A DNA stretch of 64,000 nucleotides, from positions 124,001 to 188,000 of the forward strand of contig CAJNDS010002677.1 in the NCBI GenBank assembly GCA_905221605.1, written 5' to 3'. The stretch comes from Symbiodinium natans (taxonomy: Eukaryota > Sar > Dinophyceae > Suessiales > Symbiodiniaceae). The notes beneath the pieces were generated by a model that did no database searches, was not told the origin of the DNA, and saw only the letters and a list, made by a program, of their open reading frames with translations. Of the stretch, positions 20,225 through 29,337 are shown in pieces (the first letter of the stretch is position 1; every line of letters begins with the position of its first letter). A program made the translations under genes and the position numbers.

Positions 20225-22108
20225 TGTGTCCCTCCTCCGAGATCTCGCCGGAAAGGTCCGCTACTTGTGGCTGCATTACGGGGCACCCTCGCCCTCTGCT
20301 GTGCCAGTGGAGGACCCGTAGCTTCAGAGATGCAGCCAGCACCTCCAGCCGGGGGCCAGAAGCGTCGCATGGAAGACGTCATCTCCAACTGCCGATTTTT
20401 GGACTTTCGTGCCAAGCGCATCGTGATGCCCTGGGATCGTGGAGTTTTCGGTTTTGTCTTCGGAGTCCCGCCTGCTGTTGAACCCCTGGTTTACTTTTCC
20501 GACCCCCCATGGGAGCCTGATAGCAGCGCGGTTCGAAGTGGAGTCCAGCAGGCCTCTCAGGAGATTTTGCCAAACGCTACCCAGAAATTTGCACGGCAGC
20601 GAGCTCAGTGTGCCGCCTTGTTCAAGTCGGATGATGCAGTGCGCTTTGAAGCCTTGCGCAAGATCAAAGTTTTGACACTTTTGGAGCCTGCTGCCTCATC
20701 CTTTGGGCGTAATCTAGTAGCCGATGCCGCCCTGTTGTCCGACGACAGTGAGCTGCAGAAATCGTTTACTGATGCATTCGCGAACAAGAGTTCTGCCACG
20801 CTGGCCAAGCGGACAGCCTCGTACTGGCGTTTTGCGGAGTTTTGCTTAGCTTCCGGTCTGGGTTCCCCGTTGCGAGCCGATGAAGCCACTCTTTACTCTT
20901 ATATGAAGCATTTGCAAGCAAACGGAGCCCCGACCTCCGGGAAATCTTTCCTTGAGAGCTGGAACTTCATGTCTGCCCTGCTTGGTTTTGCGCCTACCGC
21001 AGGTTCTCCCGTGTCCATTCGTGTTCGAGGTGCAGCTGCCGCCCTTGCAGCGACGAAGAAGCCCCTCGTGCAGGCTGCTCCCTTGACGGTTGACATGATT
21101 CGTGCACTAGAGCGCATTGTGGTGAAGTCCCCGTATCCTCATTGGTGCGTCATAGCCGGGCATATTTTGTTTTGTGTTGGCAGCTGTGCTCGTTTTTCCG
21201 ACACCATGTACCTGGACTCGCTAGAATGCAGCAGTGCCGACGATGTGTATCTCCTGGAAGCCGCTTCTGTGTCTTACAAGACTGCCCAAGGCGACCGAAA
21301 GAACCTTCTGCTGCCGCTCCTCAGTTTGGGGTGTTTCTTGTACACAAGCGCCTGGGGGCCGGCCTGGATGCAAGCTCGGCAGGATGCCGGTCTCTCGCTG
21401 AAGCCATCCCTGCCCGCCTTCAGCGAGGCGGCCCAATGCTGGCTCACACGTCGCATGTCGACTGGTGAACTAAGCTTGTACCTTCGGGAATTCCTGGTAG
21501 CCAGCCAGATTGATTTGCCCCCTGCTAGTCGCGTGTCTTCCCACAGCTCAAAGGCTACCATGCTTAGCTGGCTTGCGAAATTCGGTGGCATATCTTTAGA
21601 AGACCGGCGAATTGCCGGACATCATCTCGATCCCGCTTCCCGCTCGCCACTCACCTACAGTCGGGACGAGCTTTGTCGTCTCATGAAAATCTTTTCTGAC
21701 ATTCTGCGGAAGATTCGAGCTGGCCAGTTCAAGCCCGATGACAGTCGAGTCATGCGATTGGCAGTCATGATCCAAGCATCTGAAGGACCTCAGCTTCAGG
21801 AGAAGGTGGTGGAACACGACCCTTTTGTGTCGGATTCCGAAGCTGAGGGCTCTGACCTGGACGTCGACGATCTCGAGGCCAGAGCTGTGGGGGTGCCTCT
21901 TGATGCTGCTCTCACGGCGGCGCAGGTTTCGAGTGTTTTCAGCAAGATGCATATTTACAGCAGGACGGTGCATATACAGGCTTCCGAAGGGGCCAAGTTC
22001 TTGTGTGGCCGACCCATAACCCGCAATTTTGGCGAGTTGGATCAGAATGTTCCTGCCTCTGACCTGCTCGTATGCAAGCGGTGTAGCCAAACATACAAGA
22101 GCAGCTGA
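20195..22108 (+). CDS. Element 1 tyrosine recombinase
   Basis: A 637-aa ORF; a second in-frame ATG at 20330 would give 592 aa and avoid coding inside the A1 repeat. The enzyme joins the circular cDNA to the target by strand exchange. The N-terminal core-binding region lies near residues 200-280 (SATLAKRTASYWRFAEFCLA). Catalytic domain: Arg in CARFSD (about 332), Lys in YKTAQGDRKN (about 363), box HSSK (His-x-x-Lys, about 450), GHH (about 471) and nucleophile Tyr in LTYSRD (about 484). In most YRs the second basic residue is Arg; here and in elements 4 and 5 it is Lys. The C-terminus has an acidic stretch and the motif LCGR...CKRC, also found in the sister elements. Confidence 0.9.
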   Translation: MLVLSYAKVFCVPPPRSRRKGPLLVAALRGTLALCCASGGPVASEMQPAPPAGGQKRRMEDVISNCRFLDFRAKRIVMPWDRGVFGFVFGVPPAVEPLVYFSDPPWEPDSSAVRSGVQQASQEILPNATQKFARQRAQCAALFKSDDAVRFEALRKIKVLTLLEPAASSFGRNLVADAALLSDDSELQKSFTDAFANKSSATLAKRTASYWRFAEFCLASGLGSPLRADEATLYSYMKHLQANGAPTSGKSFLESWNFMSALLGFAPTAGSPVSIRVRGAAAALAATKKPLVQAAPLTVDMIRALERIVVKSPYPHWCVIAGHILFCVGSCARFSDTMYLDSLECSSADDVYLLEAASVSYKTAQGDRKNLLLPLLSLGCFLYTSAWGPAWMQARQDAGLSLKPSLPAFSEAAQCWLTRRMSTGELSLYLREFLVASQIDLPPASRVSSHSSKATMLSWLAKFGGISLEDRRIAGHHLDPASRSPLTYSRDELCRLMKIFSDILRKIRAGQFKPDDSRVMRLAVMIQASEGPQLQEKVVEHDPFVSDSEAEGSDLDVDDLEARAVGVPLDAALTAAQVSSVFSKMHIYSRTVHIQASEGAKFLCGRPITRNFGELDQNVPASDLLVCKRCSQTYKSS

Positions 22109-22582
22109 TACCGTCCCGCGGAGAGCTAAAACAGTTTGCGCCCTTTCACTTCCTTTTGCTCGCCTGTCGGGTACTCGGATTTCATCCAAGCCCGCGTTGA
22201 GGCGCTTAGCCAAGCTGCACCCCGCTTGTAGTTCCTGGACTGCTATTTACATGTCCTTAGACATCATGCAAATCAAGTCTTTGCTGCCCGCGGTAACCGG
22301 GGTACTCCCCTAGCCGCGCTAAGCTGTACTACGACAGTATCCGGTCTGCTCGTCGTCTACGAGGCGGTATTCGGGACTGACCCCAAGCCGCCTGGCGATG
22401 CAGGTCCGTCCTTGGCCGGCGTGGGTGCAGTATTTGGTCAACATTCTCGAGCTCTGTAGCTTTCTGCAACTTTGAGCTTCAGGGTAGCGTTCTGCAAATT
22501 CTGAGCTTCAGTGACATTATGCAACTTTCATGCCACATGCAGCTCTGCCTTGTGTTCCGCGCAGCTTTTGTCCCGAGGCAAC
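22109..22582 (+). other. Intergenic region between YR and gag of element 1
   Basis: 474 bp with no supported ORF. Near 22450-22530 a short motif recurs imperfectly three times (ttctgcaac / ttctgcaaa / ttatgcaac with gagcttcag between). It may serve gag translation or trans-splicing; this is inference. Confidence 0.4.
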
Positions 22583-23809
22583 ATGTCCTCACTTGATAGT
22601 CGTGCAGCCTTCAAGGCACGAGCCTTGGAGCTCAATTTTCCAGAGGAGGCTTTAGCTAAGCTGGCGGCCGTGCATGTGGACACCTTCGGTTCCTTAGCGT
22701 TCATCGGCCCTTTGTCGGCCGGGAACAGCGATGAAGGCCCTTTGGTTGCTACCCTGAAGCGTGCCTTGGGGCAGGCGCCCAGCGACCAAGTGCTATGCAT
22801 TGCTCGAAGACTTTGGTTTGAGAGCACCACACAAGCCCTTGCTGAGATGCGTGGGAAAGTCGAGCGGACTGACACCTCCGAGCCAGTTCGCATGCCTCTC
22901 GCTGAGCGCACCCAACGCATCAGTGAGTTGCAGAAACGCCTGGTGGGCATCCATTGGAGCGCTGACGTTGAGCCCTCGCGCAAGCTCCAAGACTTGGTTG
23001 CACAAATGGTCGCCGATCAATCCCTGCTCTGGCTGCCATGGGAGCGCCTGACCAGTCGGGCTCTTGAGATCACTACTGAGAAGGTCGACCATTCTGTGGG
23101 GTTCGATTCTGCTGGGAACTTGAAGTTGCTCCGCCGTTCCAGTGACCCCAGCTGCAGCACGTTAGGGGAATACGCCATCAAGTTGGCGCTGCAACGCCGC
23201 AGCCTTGCCTTCGAGTTGGGACGGATTTGCCGCTATGAGCATTTGGAGCGCTGGCATGATCAGCTCTTGCAGACGCACATGCGCTCTCAGCCACCAGGGA
23301 TGCAACGTGTCTCCCTCCAACAGCTCCGTGAGGCCGACAAAATGCTGTGGACCCGCATCGCTGAGGACACCAGAGGAGCTTTGTCCATTCGACCCGATGG
23401 CTCCTACCCTTTTGAGGCTTCGCTCGCCAAGTGGAAGGATCACACGCAGGTGCAGTGCTACCTCATCCCGTTGCTTAAGCAGACTGCCCCGGATCCAGAT
23501 CTTCCCCTTAAGCCCAAACAACCCAACAAGCCGCCTAACAAGCCTGTGCGCAAGGACCGTGATCTTGCTCTCAAGCCTCCGACCAATCCGCAGGCGCCCA
23601 AGACTCCTGGCGAAGGGGACAAGAAAAAGACCTGGACCGTGCCCTCCGGCTGCCACTCTCAGGACGCCGAGGGGAAGCCCTTGTGTTTCTCCTTCAACTT
23701 ACGGGGTTGCACCTTCGCCAAGGCGGGAAAGAGGTGCCGACGAGGGCGCCATGTGTGCTGGAAGTGCCTGGGACCTCATCCGGCTTACGAGTGTCCGGAG
23801 TTTCAGTGA
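22583..23809 (+). CDS. Element 1 Gag-like protein
   Basis: 408 aa from the ATG at 22583, chosen because elements 4 and 5 begin at the corresponding place. The N-terminal region carries a motif also seen in their Gags (THVDTFGSLAF-like; element 4 VDTLAKLSY, element 5 FETLGQLAY). A basic Pro/Lys linker follows. The end has two zinc motifs: CCCH (CFSFNLRGC...C....H) and CCHC (CWKCLGPHPAYEC). Likely role: RNA packaging in a cytoplasmic particle, by analogy. The stop is TGA at 23807-23809, and pol continues in the same frame. Confidence 0.8.
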   Translation: MSSLDSRAAFKARALELNFPEEALAKLAAVHVDTFGSLAFIGPLSAGNSDEGPLVATLKRALGQAPSDQVLCIARRLWFESTTQALAEMRGKVERTDTSEPVRMPLAERTQRISELQKRLVGIHWSADVEPSRKLQDLVAQMVADQSLLWLPWERLTSRALEITTEKVDHSVGFDSAGNLKLLRRSSDPSCSTLGEYAIKLALQRRSLAFELGRICRYEHLERWHDQLLQTHMRSQPPGMQRVSLQQLREADKMLWTRIAEDTRGALSIRPDGSYPFEASLAKWKDHTQVQCYLIPLLKQTAPDPDLPLKPKQPNKPPNKPVRKDRDLALKPPTNPQAPKTPGEGDKKKTWTVPSGCHSQDAEGKPLCFSFNLRGCTFAKAGKRCRRGRHVCWKCLGPHPAYECPEFQ

Positions 23810-23812
23810 TCG
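23807..23812 (+). promoter_or_regulatory. Element 1 gag-pol stop (UGA-UCG), candidate readthrough site
   Basis: One UGA separates gag from pol in the same frame. The next eight codons are open and Ala-rich, and no ATG occurs in pol before about 25172, after the first two domains. Ribosomes therefore need readthrough (or non-AUG initiation) to make Pol. Confidence 0.6.
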
Positions 23813-26800
23813 GCCGCTGCGGCCGCCGGCGTAGTGAATCCCGTCTTTCGGGATGATGAGACCGGTGGCAACCGCTACGCTGCTGAACAGCTCGCCAGTT
23901 CGCTCCTCAGCCGATCTTGCATATCTCCAGATGACCTTTTGCGTTTGAGCCTTGCTTTGCCGTCGGAAGTCCCCGCCCGGGGAGTTGACATTTCCGGTAT
24001 CCGTTCTGTTAGTTTGGGTGCTTTCGCTTGCTCCAAGCTCCCGGGCTTGCTTGTTCGCGACACGAGCAAACAGCACCCCTTGTCCACTCGAGTTTTCTCC
24101 CGCTTCGTCAGAGGACTTTGCCCTGACTTCACGTGCACCACGATTGCAGTCTTCACAAACCTCAAAACCGACCTTCACCAGGACACTGCGAATGACCCTG
24201 CAAGCCAAAACCTTTTGTACCCCTTGACGGCCTTCTCTGAAGGAGGCGTCTGGTGTGAGGGCCCCGCCGGCAGCACCCCCTTTGTTCATCAGGATCAAAC
24301 CTTGTGGGGCCGAGTGCTTGAAGTGTCGCAAGGGCTATGTTTTTTGCCGGCTCCCAACAGGCGACACGCCACCCTTCCGTGGAAAGGTGACCGCGCTGTG
24401 CTTGTGTGCTACACTGCCAAAGAGACCGCCGACATTCCCTTGGAAGCCCTTGATTTCCCCCTTCCGCCTGCCACCCAGAGTGTCCCTAAGACCTTACCCC
24501 TTGCCTCGCCTACCTCCCAGACCAACCCTGATCCTTCAGGACCCCTCTTTGTTGAGCTTTTTGCAGGTTGCGCCCGCCTCTCCAGGTTTTGTCAGGCCGC
24601 AGGCTTTCGAGTCTTGCCCGTTGATGCCTCCTGGAACCCACACAAGCCCGAGCATCCCGTGCTTGTCTTGGACCTCACCGAACCGGCCTGTCAGCAGCAG
24701 CTCCTGGCCCGGCTTCTTGAGGAAGCTCCTTTCGCGGTCCACGTTGCTCTCCCGTGCGGCACGGGCAGTCGCGCTCGTGAGCGACCTATCAGCAAGAAAG
24801 CTCGACTTCAAGGGGCTCCTGAGCCTCGCCCCCTCAGAGACGCCGAGCACGTTCTCGGACTGCCTGGGCTTTCAGAGAAGGATCAGATCCGCGTCGACAA
24901 GTCCAATGAACTCTGTCGCTTCGTGGTCTTCTTGTTGCAGCAACTGCCCAGCTCCTGCCATCTGAGCATAGAGAATCCGGAGAACTCCTGGATTTGGGCG
25001 GTCCTCGCCTACTTCGTTCGCAACTCCAAGTGCCCCCTCCTGCTCAAGCGCTGGTCGTCCATGCAAGACGTGTGTTTCAGCAACTGCATGAAGGGCGGCA
25101 GGCGACCCAAGCGCACCCGCTTTCGTTGTAGTCATGCTTTACTTCAAAGCCTGGAAGCAGACTGCGACGGCATGCATGAACATCTGCCCTACCTTGTCTA
25201 CCGTTGCAACGGGTCCTGGAGTTTCTCCACTGCCCAGGAAGCCGAGTATCCCGCGGGACTGTGCTACGAGATGGCGTCCCTCCTTTCCGCTGCAGCGGGC
25301 CTGCCAGGCCGACTTGACCCCCCAGCAGGCCCTCGACCCTTGTGGCCACAGCAGAAGGGCACCCGCAAACTCCTCCCGGAGTTCCTCGAGTTTAGCGCAA
25401 CCCCTCCTTTGGATAGGCCCTTTAAAGAGTTCACCTCCGATTTAGAGGGTTCTAGCGGGAGGTTTGGGGTGTATAGAACGCCTCAGGAATTCGTTCAATG
25501 TGCACTGGAGCTTGACCACCCCTTCGACGTCCAGCACTGTGTTCCTGATGCAGTGAAGAGGAACATCTTTCGGAGACTGACGGAGGGACCTACGGCTTTC
25601 GCTTCGGAAAGGGTTCAGATGTTTCAGAAACTGAACCAGCTGGAAAAAGAACTTCGTTATGAAGAGGCGCGGTTGCATTCCGTGCTGCCCGAGCATGTTC
25701 GCGAGGTGGTCAAGGACAAGAATTTGTTGCTTTGGGCGCATCTTTTGGAGGAAACGTTGTTTGCCGACAAGGGCGTTTTCGAGCTGATGAAGGGGGTGGA
25801 TCTTGTGGGCAAACCCGACAAGTCGCCGCTGTTCGACGTCAAAGAGGTCCCGGCAACTTCTGACGGAAACCTTCTTTTGGAATCTGCCAGCTGGAGAAGG
25901 GAGCGACTCAAAGGGCGTGACCCGCACAAGGACGATGCCGCAGCTAGGCAGAAGCTGTGGGACTGTACGATCAAAGACAGAGACAACGGTTTCTTGAAAG
26001 GCCCCTTTGCCTCTGAGAACGAGGTCAGGGAGCACCTGGGAGTCGACGAGTTCGTGTGCTCGCGGCGTTTCCTCATAGAGCAAGGGACCCCGGAAAGGCC
26101 GAAGGCCAGACCCATCGACAACTACAAGGAGGGGGGCGTCAACGAGGCCTACCACTGCTTGGAGAAGCTTGCCCTCTTTGATGTCAACTGGATGACAGCC
26201 ATCAGCACGTACATAGCTAGAGTTTCTGATCCTTCATCGCCTTTGGAAGTGGAGCTCAGCTGTGGTGAGGTGCTCAGGGGCGAAATTCATCCACAATGGA
26301 AGTCTCGGCCACCTAGATGGCTGGGACGCACGCTGGACCTTGAAAAAGCTTACCGACAAGTTCCACTGTCGTGTGATTCACTGAAGTTTGGCGTTGTCAT
26401 GGTCACGGAACCTTCGACAGGACAACACCGCTACTTCGTGGCGCAGAGCCTCCCCTTCGGGGCTACTTCGTCGGTATTCGCTTTTAACAGGCTGTCGAGA
26501 TCGATTTTGCACCTGAGCTGGCATCTTCTCGGTCTGGTTTCTGGATGCTTCTACGACGACTTTCCTCTTCTGGAGGTAGACACTTCGGCAAAACTTTCTT
26601 CAGAGTCATTTGAGCATATGCTTCGGAAGCTTGGGTGGAAGTACTCAACTGAGCCTGAGAAGTCGCTGCCCTTCGAAGAGACCTTCGACCTTCTGGGGAT
26701 TAGGCTGAATGCTGGCGGCATCGCTGATGGCGTGGTCTCCTTGCACAACAAGCCTAGCAGGTTGGACAGGATGAAAGACGCACTTCTCAGGATGAGCTTG

Positions 26801-27550
26801 AGTGGCAAATGGGACATTCACTCCATCCAATCGCTGCAAGGGCAAGTCAACTTCGCTGTCGGATTCGCTTCGGGAAGAGGTCTGAAGTTGCTACAAAGGG
26901 CTTTGGGAAGTTTTCTTCGCGATCCTGGGATGCGGACCGTTTCTGACTTGCGCTCGCTCTGCAGTTTTGGGGTGGATCTCATAGACGCCTGTACGCCTAG
27001 AATCTTTGCCTGCAGGGGACCCGTGAGTCCCGTGGTGATCTTTACTGACGCTGCCTATGAACATGGGATCGCATCTTATGGCGTGGTGGTAATTGATCGC
27101 TTCACCGACACAAGGTTGGTCGCTGGAGGGAGGATTCCGGATTCGCTGGTTAGGTTCTGGCGGCTGGATAGCCCTGAACAGGTGATCGGGCAGGCCGAGG
27201 CGTTCGCTGTGGTTGCAGCCCGACAATCCTTCTCTCGCCTGCTCACGGGAAGGAGGGCCATCTATTTCGTGGACAACGAAGGAGCGAGAGAAGTTCTGAT
27301 TAAAGGGGGAAGCAGATCCCGAACGATGCTGCTACTGGCTTCGATCTTCTTCGAGCTCGAGAATGAAGATCAGGGAGTCACTTGGCTGGAGCGTGTGCCT
27401 TCTCAGAGTAACATTGCAGATCCTCCGAGTCGTGGTTTGGTTACGGAGACAGCAGCCCTGATCAAAGGTCGTGAGACTGCGCTTAGTATCGAGAGTCTGT
27501 GCGCGAAGTGCATGGCTACTGTACAGATACCCTGGGAACTCCTCAAATAG
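23810..27550 (+). CDS. Element 1 Pol: dioxygenase-like, methyltransferase-like, RT, RNase H
   Basis: About 1246 aa after the gag UGA. Residues counted from 23834: 2OG/Fe(II) dioxygenase-like region with HQD (115-117), distal His178 (RRHATLPWKG) and Arg187 (GDRAVLV); C5-methyltransferase-like domain with motif I LFVELFAGCARLS (238-250), catalytic-type PCGT (307-310) and ENP (380-382); RT with fingers RPIDNYK (about 757), motif A LDLEKAYRQ (about 834), motif B SLPFGAT and motif C FYDDF (about 905); RNase H with FTDAAY (about 1069), QAEAF, FVDNEGA and SNIADPPSR. All catalytic residues I can check are present. RT and RNase H make and clear the cDNA. The two N-terminal domains could modify DNA bases; their substrate is unknown. 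Confidence 0.88.
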   Translation, partial: SAAAAAGVVNPVFRDDETGGNRYAAEQLASSLLSRSCISPDDLLRLSLALPSEVPARGVDISGIRSVSLGAFACSKLPGLLVRDTSKQHPLSTRVFSRFVRGLCPDFTCTTIAVFTNLKTDLHQDTANDPASQNLLYPLTAFSEGGVWCEGPAGSTPFVHQDQTLWGRVLEVSQGLCFLPAPNRRHATLPWKGDRAVLVCYTAKETADIPLEALDFPLPPATQSVPKTLPLASPTSQTNPDPSGPLFVELFAGCARLSRFCQAAGFRVLPVDASWNPHKPEHPVLVLDLTEPACQQQLLARLLEEAPFAVHVALPCGTGSRARERPISKKARLQGAPEPRPLRDAEHVLGLPGLSEKDQIRVDKSNELCRFVVFLLQQLPSSCHLSIENPENSWIWAVLAYFVRNSKCPLLLKRWSSMQDVCFSNCMKGGRRPKRTRFRCSHALLQSLEADCDGMHEHLPYLVYRCNGSWSFSTAQEAEYPAGLCYEMASLLSAAAGLPGRLDPPAGPRPLWPQQKGTRKLLPEFLEFSATPPLDRPFKEFTSDLEGSSGRFGVYRTPQEFVQCALELDHPFDVQHCVPDAVKRNIFRRLTEGPTAFASERVQMFQKLNQLEKELRYEEARLHSVLPEHVREVVKDKNLLLWAHLLEETLFADKGVFELMKGVDLVGKPDKSPLFDVKEVPATSDGNLLLESASWRRERLKGRDPHKDDAAARQKLWDCTIKDRDNGFLKGPFASENEVREHLGVDEFVCSRRFLIEQGTPERPKARPIDNYKEGGVNEAYHCLEKLALFDVNWMTAISTYIARVSDPSSPLEVELSCGEVLRGEIHPQWKSRPPRWLGRTLDLEKAYRQVPLSCDSLKFGVVMVTEPSTGQHRYFVAQSLPFGATSSVFAFNRLSRSILHLSWHLLGLVSGCFYDDFPLLEVDTSAKLSSESFEHMLRKLGWKYSTEPEKSLPFEETFDLLGIRLNAGGIADGVVSLHNKPSRLDRMKDALLRMSLSGKWDIHSIQSLQGQVNFAVGFASGRGLKLLQRALGSFLRDPGMRTVSDLRSLCSFGVDLIDACTPRIFACRGPVSPVVIFTDAAYEHGIASYGVVVIDRFTDTRLVAGGRIPDSLVRFWRLDSPEQVIGQAEAFAVVAARQSFSRLLTGRRAIYFVDNEGAREVLIKGGSRSRTMLLLASIFFELENEDQGVTWLERVPSQSNIADPPSRGLVTETAALIKGRETALSIESLCAKCMATVQIPWELLK

Positions 27551-27567
27551 TTACGGTCACTTTTAAA

Positions 27568-27818
27568 GGGGGTTATGCGTGTTGGGGCAAATCGGTAATA
27601 TGCACCTAAACAGCCAGTGCGCATCTCAACGCATACATGCTGGGTGCTCCAACCGAAAACCTTCGAAAGAACTCTTCACTCTTCGAACGCCTCGCTTTTG
27701 ATTGACCCCTGACCGTGGAAAAAAGAGGGGAGCGTCCTCGTACAGAGTTTATGTGATCTAGATTCTTCATGAACATATTTTGGAATAGATTGGGAATCAT
27801 TGTGAAAACTTAAAGACG
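27568..27818 (+). repeat. Element 1 repeat B1
   Basis: 251-bp direct repeat of B2 (28240-28490), starting 18 bp after the pol stop. The B1-A2 joint (aaagacg|gcgtttt) has the sequence expected at the junction of a circular intermediate. Confidence 0.92.
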
Positions 27819-28192
27819 GCGTTTTCGCGAAGCGACGAAGTTGTCTTTTTGTTTTCATAGCAGCCGGTTGAGCTGAGCAATGATTTCCAAAATCTTTACA
27901 AACTGTATTTTGAACTTCGACTTCCGTTTCTCTTGTATGTGTTTGAAGACACAAGCACAAGAGTGTGTTTACCGGTGATTTGTAGACTGATGTGGGAACC
28001 CGGGGAATCCTGAAAATTCCCGGAATTTTTGTAAATCCCCGGAAACCCCTGGCATGCCCCACCGAGGGACTGACATTAATCTGCCGCGCCGTTCTTTCAG
28101 CATGGCTCGTTTCGCACTGGCACACATTGCATGGCAGTCCATGATGTACGCAGATATGGACAATGCTAGTGCTGAGCTATGCTAAAGTTTTT
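27819..28192 (+). repeat. Element 1 repeat A2
   Basis: 374 bp, matching A1 (19851-20224). Followed by a C-rich tract. Confidence 0.92.
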
Positions 28193-28193
28193 C

Positions 28194-28210
28194 ACCCGCC
28201 CTCCCACCCT
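28194..28210 (-). other. Element 1 C-rich tract (G-quadruplex type on - strand)
   Basis: ACCCGCCCTCCCACCCT follows the T-rich end of A2. The complement is four GGG runs with one-base loops. The same motif stands at this point in element 4 and similar ones in elements 3 and 5. Confidence 0.75.
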
Positions 28211-28239
28211 CGGAGTTTTTCCTTACCGATTTGGAGAGG

Positions 28240-28490
28240 GGGGGTTATGCGTGTTGGGGCAAATCGGTAATATGCACCTAAACAGCCAGTGCGCATCTCA
28301 ACGCATACATGCTGGGTGCTCCAACCGAAAACCTTCGAAAGAACTCTTCACTCTTCGAACGCCTCGCTTTTGATTGACCCCTGACCGTGGAAAAAAGAGG
28401 GGAGCGTCCTCGTACAGAGTTTATGTGATCTAGATTCTTCATGAACATATTTTGGAATAGATTGGGAATCATTGTGAAAACTTAAAGACG
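28240..28490 (+). repeat. Element 1 repeat B2 (right end)
   Basis: 251 bp, identical by eye to B1. The right end ...cttaaagacg abuts the LINE C sequence aatccctgaa. Confidence 0.92.
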
Positions 28491-29030
28491 AATCCCTGAA
28501 CGGTCCGGAGATTGATATGGCACGGCGCTTTCCTCGGCTCCTTGCTCCCATCCTCACTAGCGGCTCCATGTGGATTGGACTAGGACCCGAAGGTGTGCCA
28601 GGTGCGGGCCTGCATCGTTTCCTGTACCACGTGCAAGAGCATCGCTGCCAGGCCCGCCACTGGCTTCAGGAAAACGCTGCCAATGGTCTCCGTGTGCACT
28701 CCTACCTTCTAGCCACGTTGGCCACCTTGTTGCATTTGTATGCCTGTGGGGTAGATGCCAAGGATGTTGGCATTTCAAACCTGAGCCACAGGCCGCCAGG
28801 CACCAGGTTGGTCCCCCTTCCGGCCTTCATCGATGCCAACAACTGGGGCCCCTCCCAAGGGAGGCCGGAATGGACGGGCTTTTGGAGGGTAGTTGCCAAA
28901 TACTGCCCCCACAAGGCGGGCTACTTTCGGCAAGTTTCCAGGGGTCCACCCCAGGCGTGTTTTGACCAAATTTGCAACACCCTGGGTTGGGGGAAGAAGT
29001 TCGCTGGCTGTGTACCACCCCGGCCTAGGA
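28491..29030 (+). pseudogene. LINE C ORF3, 3' part
   Basis: Continuation of the ORF3 cut at 19850: RFPRLLAPILTSGSMWIGLG, then WLQENAANGLRVHSYLLATL, VDAKDVGISNLSHRP, LPAFIDANNWGPSQGRPEW and YFRQVSRGPPQACFDQICNT. Relative to LINE B, bases are missing after CNTLG near 28985, so the natural C-terminus (VRWLCTTPA) is out of frame. Function unknown. Confidence 0.65.
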
Positions 29031-29202
29031 GGCTGTGGAAACCAGAGCTGCTTCATTGGGGGCATCCAGTTTCCCAGCCATTGGGCTGAGGCTGCAACTC
29101 CTTCCTGCTGAGTAACATAGTTCCCTGTAGATGGCCTGTGGGTGCACCACTTCCCGGCTTTTGAGCTGTGGTTCTTGCCGTACAGGGTGACCGACTGCCC
29201 GA

Positions 29203-29337
29203 GAGACAATGTCTCGCCCCAAAGGGGCTCCGGGCGAATTCGTTTGCATGAAGGACGCCCACTGGGTAACGCTTTGCGCTTGCTGAAGAAAAATTCACCT
29301 GGGTAACGCTTTGCGCTTGCTGAAGAAAAATTCACCT
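29203..29337 (+). repeat. LINE C 3' end: double hairpin and duplicated tail
   Basis: GAGAC-AAT-GTCTC and GCCCC-AAA-GGGGC lie at 29203-29228. The last 37 bases (gggtaacg to attcacct) are present twice (about 29264-29300 and 29301-29337). LINE D starts at the end of the second copy. Confidence 0.75.

Larger units (their letters stand above)
19851..28490 (+). mobile_element. Element 1: tyrosine-recombinase (DIRS/Ngaro-like) retrotransposon, 8.6 kb
   Basis: Split direct repeats A1 (19851-20224), B1 (27568-27818), A2 (27819-28192) and B2 (28240-28490) enclose YR, gag and pol. A1/A2 and B1/B2 look identical by eye, so insertion was recent. The flanks (...cggacgatg and aatccctgaa...) join to give the sequence uninterrupted at 15513-15530 in LINE B, with no target-site duplication. 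All three ORFs are intact apart from the gag-pol UGA, so this may be a functional copy. Confidence 0.93.
18732..29336 (+). mobile_element. LINE C: 5'-truncated LINE copy, split by element 1
   Basis: The copy begins abruptly inside the end of ORF2 (aaactccacaataacc, equal to 14680 of LINE B), joined directly to the attcacct tail of NC3. Such 5' truncation is typical of target-primed reverse transcription. It runs through ORF3 to 19850, is interrupted by YR element 1, resumes at 28491, and ends in the double hairpin (29203-29228) and a duplicated tail. Confidence 0.85.
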
